64,000 nt of DNA, from NCBI RefSeq assembly GCF_037974355.1, contig NZ_CP150235.1:5270001-5334000 (forward strand), written 5' to 3'. The position numbers were made by a program, and so were the translations under genes. Below, piece by piece: positions 63,020 through 64,000 of this stretch (positions within the stretch are counted from its first letter, which is position 1; each line of letters begins with the position of its first letter). The stretch is from Paenibacillus sp. FSL R5-0517 (lineage in GTDB: Bacteria > Bacillota > Bacilli > Paenibacillales > Paenibacillaceae). Under the pieces are notes generated by a model. That model ran no database searches. It was not told where the DNA came from and saw nothing but the letters and a program-made list of their open reading frames with translations.

Positions 63020-64000
63020 TTACTTCAGACGTTCAACAAGCGCATCGTATTCCGGGCTTTTTAGGAAGTTGTCGATGGATATATGTTCTGCGTTCGGCGC
63101 AACGGAGCGGGCACGATCGGTTAATATTTGTTGTGTGATTACCACATCTGCATCCGGCGGGATATCACTGATGGCCGTGTTGGTCACCGTAACGTCAATC
63201 CCCTCTGCCTTCATCTTCTTGCGGAGAATGGAAGCACCCATGGCACTCGACCCCATGCCTGCATCACAGGAGAAGACAATCTTCTTCACATCTGTTTTCA
63301 CTGTAGAAGAAGCCTTATCTGAAGCTCTGTCTGCTTCACGATGATTATTAGCCGTAATGCCTGCGTTTGGCACGGTTCCTTGACTCTTCATGTCTTTCAT
63401 CCGACTGGATGCGGACTCCAAATCTTCGTCCTTTTGTTTACCCGTTTTCAGCAACACTGCTGCAATCAAGAATGAAACGACTGCTGCTACAAGCACCCCT
63501 GCGAGCATTGGCAGGTATCCACCTTTTGGTGTTAACAGGAAATACGCGATAATACTACCCGGTGATGGTGCCGAAACAAGTCCTGCTCCGGTGAGCATGA
63601 ATGTTAATGTACCTGCGACGCCACCCGCGATTGCGGCAAGAATCAGAATCGGTCTCATCAGAATATAAGGGAAGTAGATCTCATGAATTCCCCCGAAGAA
63701 ATGAATGATAACAGCACCTGGTGCAGAAGATTTGGCCATTCCGCGTCCGAAGAAGCAGTAAGCAAGCAAGATACCAAGTCCCGGACCCGGGTTGGATTCA
63801 AGCATGTATAGAACAGATTGTCCTAATTCTCTTGCCTGATCTGTTGCAATTGGTGTCAGAATACCGTGGTTGATTGCATTGTTCAGGAACAATACTTTAC
63901 CTGGTTCGATAATCAGGTTGACCAGCGGTAGCAAGCCCAGATTCATCAGACCTTGCACACCGGCAGACAATACTTTGCTAATCGCTTCTACAGCTGGCCC
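63020..64000 (-). CDS. mtlA: PTS mannitol-specific EIICB, N-terminus cut by window edge
   Basis: 327 codons visible; the frame is open at base 64000 (reading GPAVEAISKVLSAG). The membrane EIIC part carries GILLAYCFFGRG and the mannitol-family FFGGIHEIYFPYILM. The C-terminal EIIB domain contains the phosphorylated Cys in IVFSCDAGMGSSAMGASIL. It imports mannitol as mannitol-1-phosphate. No EIIA is fused, consistent with the separate mtlF. Followed by mtlR after 38 bases. The promoter lies outside the window. Confidence 0.96.
   Translation of the reverse strand, partial: GPAVEAISKVLSAGVQGLMNLGLLPLVNLIIEPGKVLFLNNAINHGILTPIATDQARELGQSVLYMLESNPGPGLGILLAYCFFGRGMAKSSAPGAVIIHFFGGIHEIYFPYILMRPILILAAIAGGVAGTLTFMLTGAGLVSAPSPGSIIAYFLLTPKGGYLPMLAGVLVAAVVSFLIAAVLLKTGKQKDEDLESASSRMKDMKSQGTVPNAGITANNHREADRASDKASSTVKTDVKKIVFSCDAGMGSSAMGASILRKKMKAEGIDVTVTNTAISDIPPDADVVITQQILTDRARSVAPNAEHISIDNFLKSPEYDALVERLK

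Overview
The window looks like chromosomal DNA from a Paenibacillus-type spore-forming Firmicute, close to the plant- and polysaccharide-associated species. The evidence is a GerA-type germinant receptor operon, strong Shine-Dalgarno (SD) sites, S-layer homology (SLH) proteins, LplA/LplB/LplC-type sugar ABC transporters with YesM/YesN and YesS regulators, two type I pullulanases, a mannitol operon in the mtlA-mtlR-mtlF-mtlD order, and an yybP-ykoY riboswitch before terC. I see no tRNA, rRNA, CRISPR array, prophage or insertion sequence. No block looks clearly foreign.

Layout. 1-4.0 kb: a sugar-responsive three-gene sensor (anchored sugar-binding protein, histidine kinase, response regulator cut by the window edge). 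4.1-7.2 kb: LysE exporter with AraC regulator, an NTR/TIMP-like surface protein, a PAP2 phosphatase. 7.2-11.0 kb: spore germination operon in the order B-A-C. 11.2-17.2 kb: 6-phospho-beta-glucosidase with a WYL regulator that may be read leaderless, a methyltransferase, two paired unknown proteins, and a CPBP protease behind a MerR-type promoter. 17.2-26.6 kb: MerR regulator, HTH-TPR regulator divergent from fabV, YcaQ-like glycosylase, Mrr-like nuclease, beta-propeller protein, RlmA-like rRNA methyltransferase, MsrA. 26.8-31.7 kb: stress membrane protein, RtcB RNA ligase coupled to an AAA+ ATPase behind a long structured leader, then terC under a manganese riboswitch. 31.7-36.4 kb: small membrane protein, glycosyltransferase, HIRAN protein, WYL regulator, L25/Ctc. 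36.6-42.1 kb: two pullulanases. 42.2-47.2 kb: an SLH protein and a very large Ig-like surface protein. 47.5-56.3 kb: rhamnogalacturonan-oligosaccharide uptake and cleavage locus with two paralogous binding lipoproteins and an AraC sensor-regulator. 56.4-58.8 kb: a MutS2-like ATPase without the Smr nuclease domain, behind an attenuator. 59.0-64.0 kb: CWC protein and the mannitol operon, with MtlA cut by the window edge.

The least expected theme is RNA-level control of ribosome and RNA-repair genes. The RlmA-like gene and the MutS2-like gene each follow a promoter, a very short SD-preceded leader ORF (9 codons ending Arg-Tyr-Arg, and 7 codons) and intrinsic terminators before the main start codon. 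The rtcB-AAA operon follows a roughly 280-nt structured leader that also ends in an intrinsic terminator. This resembles leader-peptide attenuators of antibiotic-resistance genes and suggests several translation- or RNA-damage-responsive genes. The promoters, leader ORFs and hairpins were read directly from the sequence; the regulatory function is inference.
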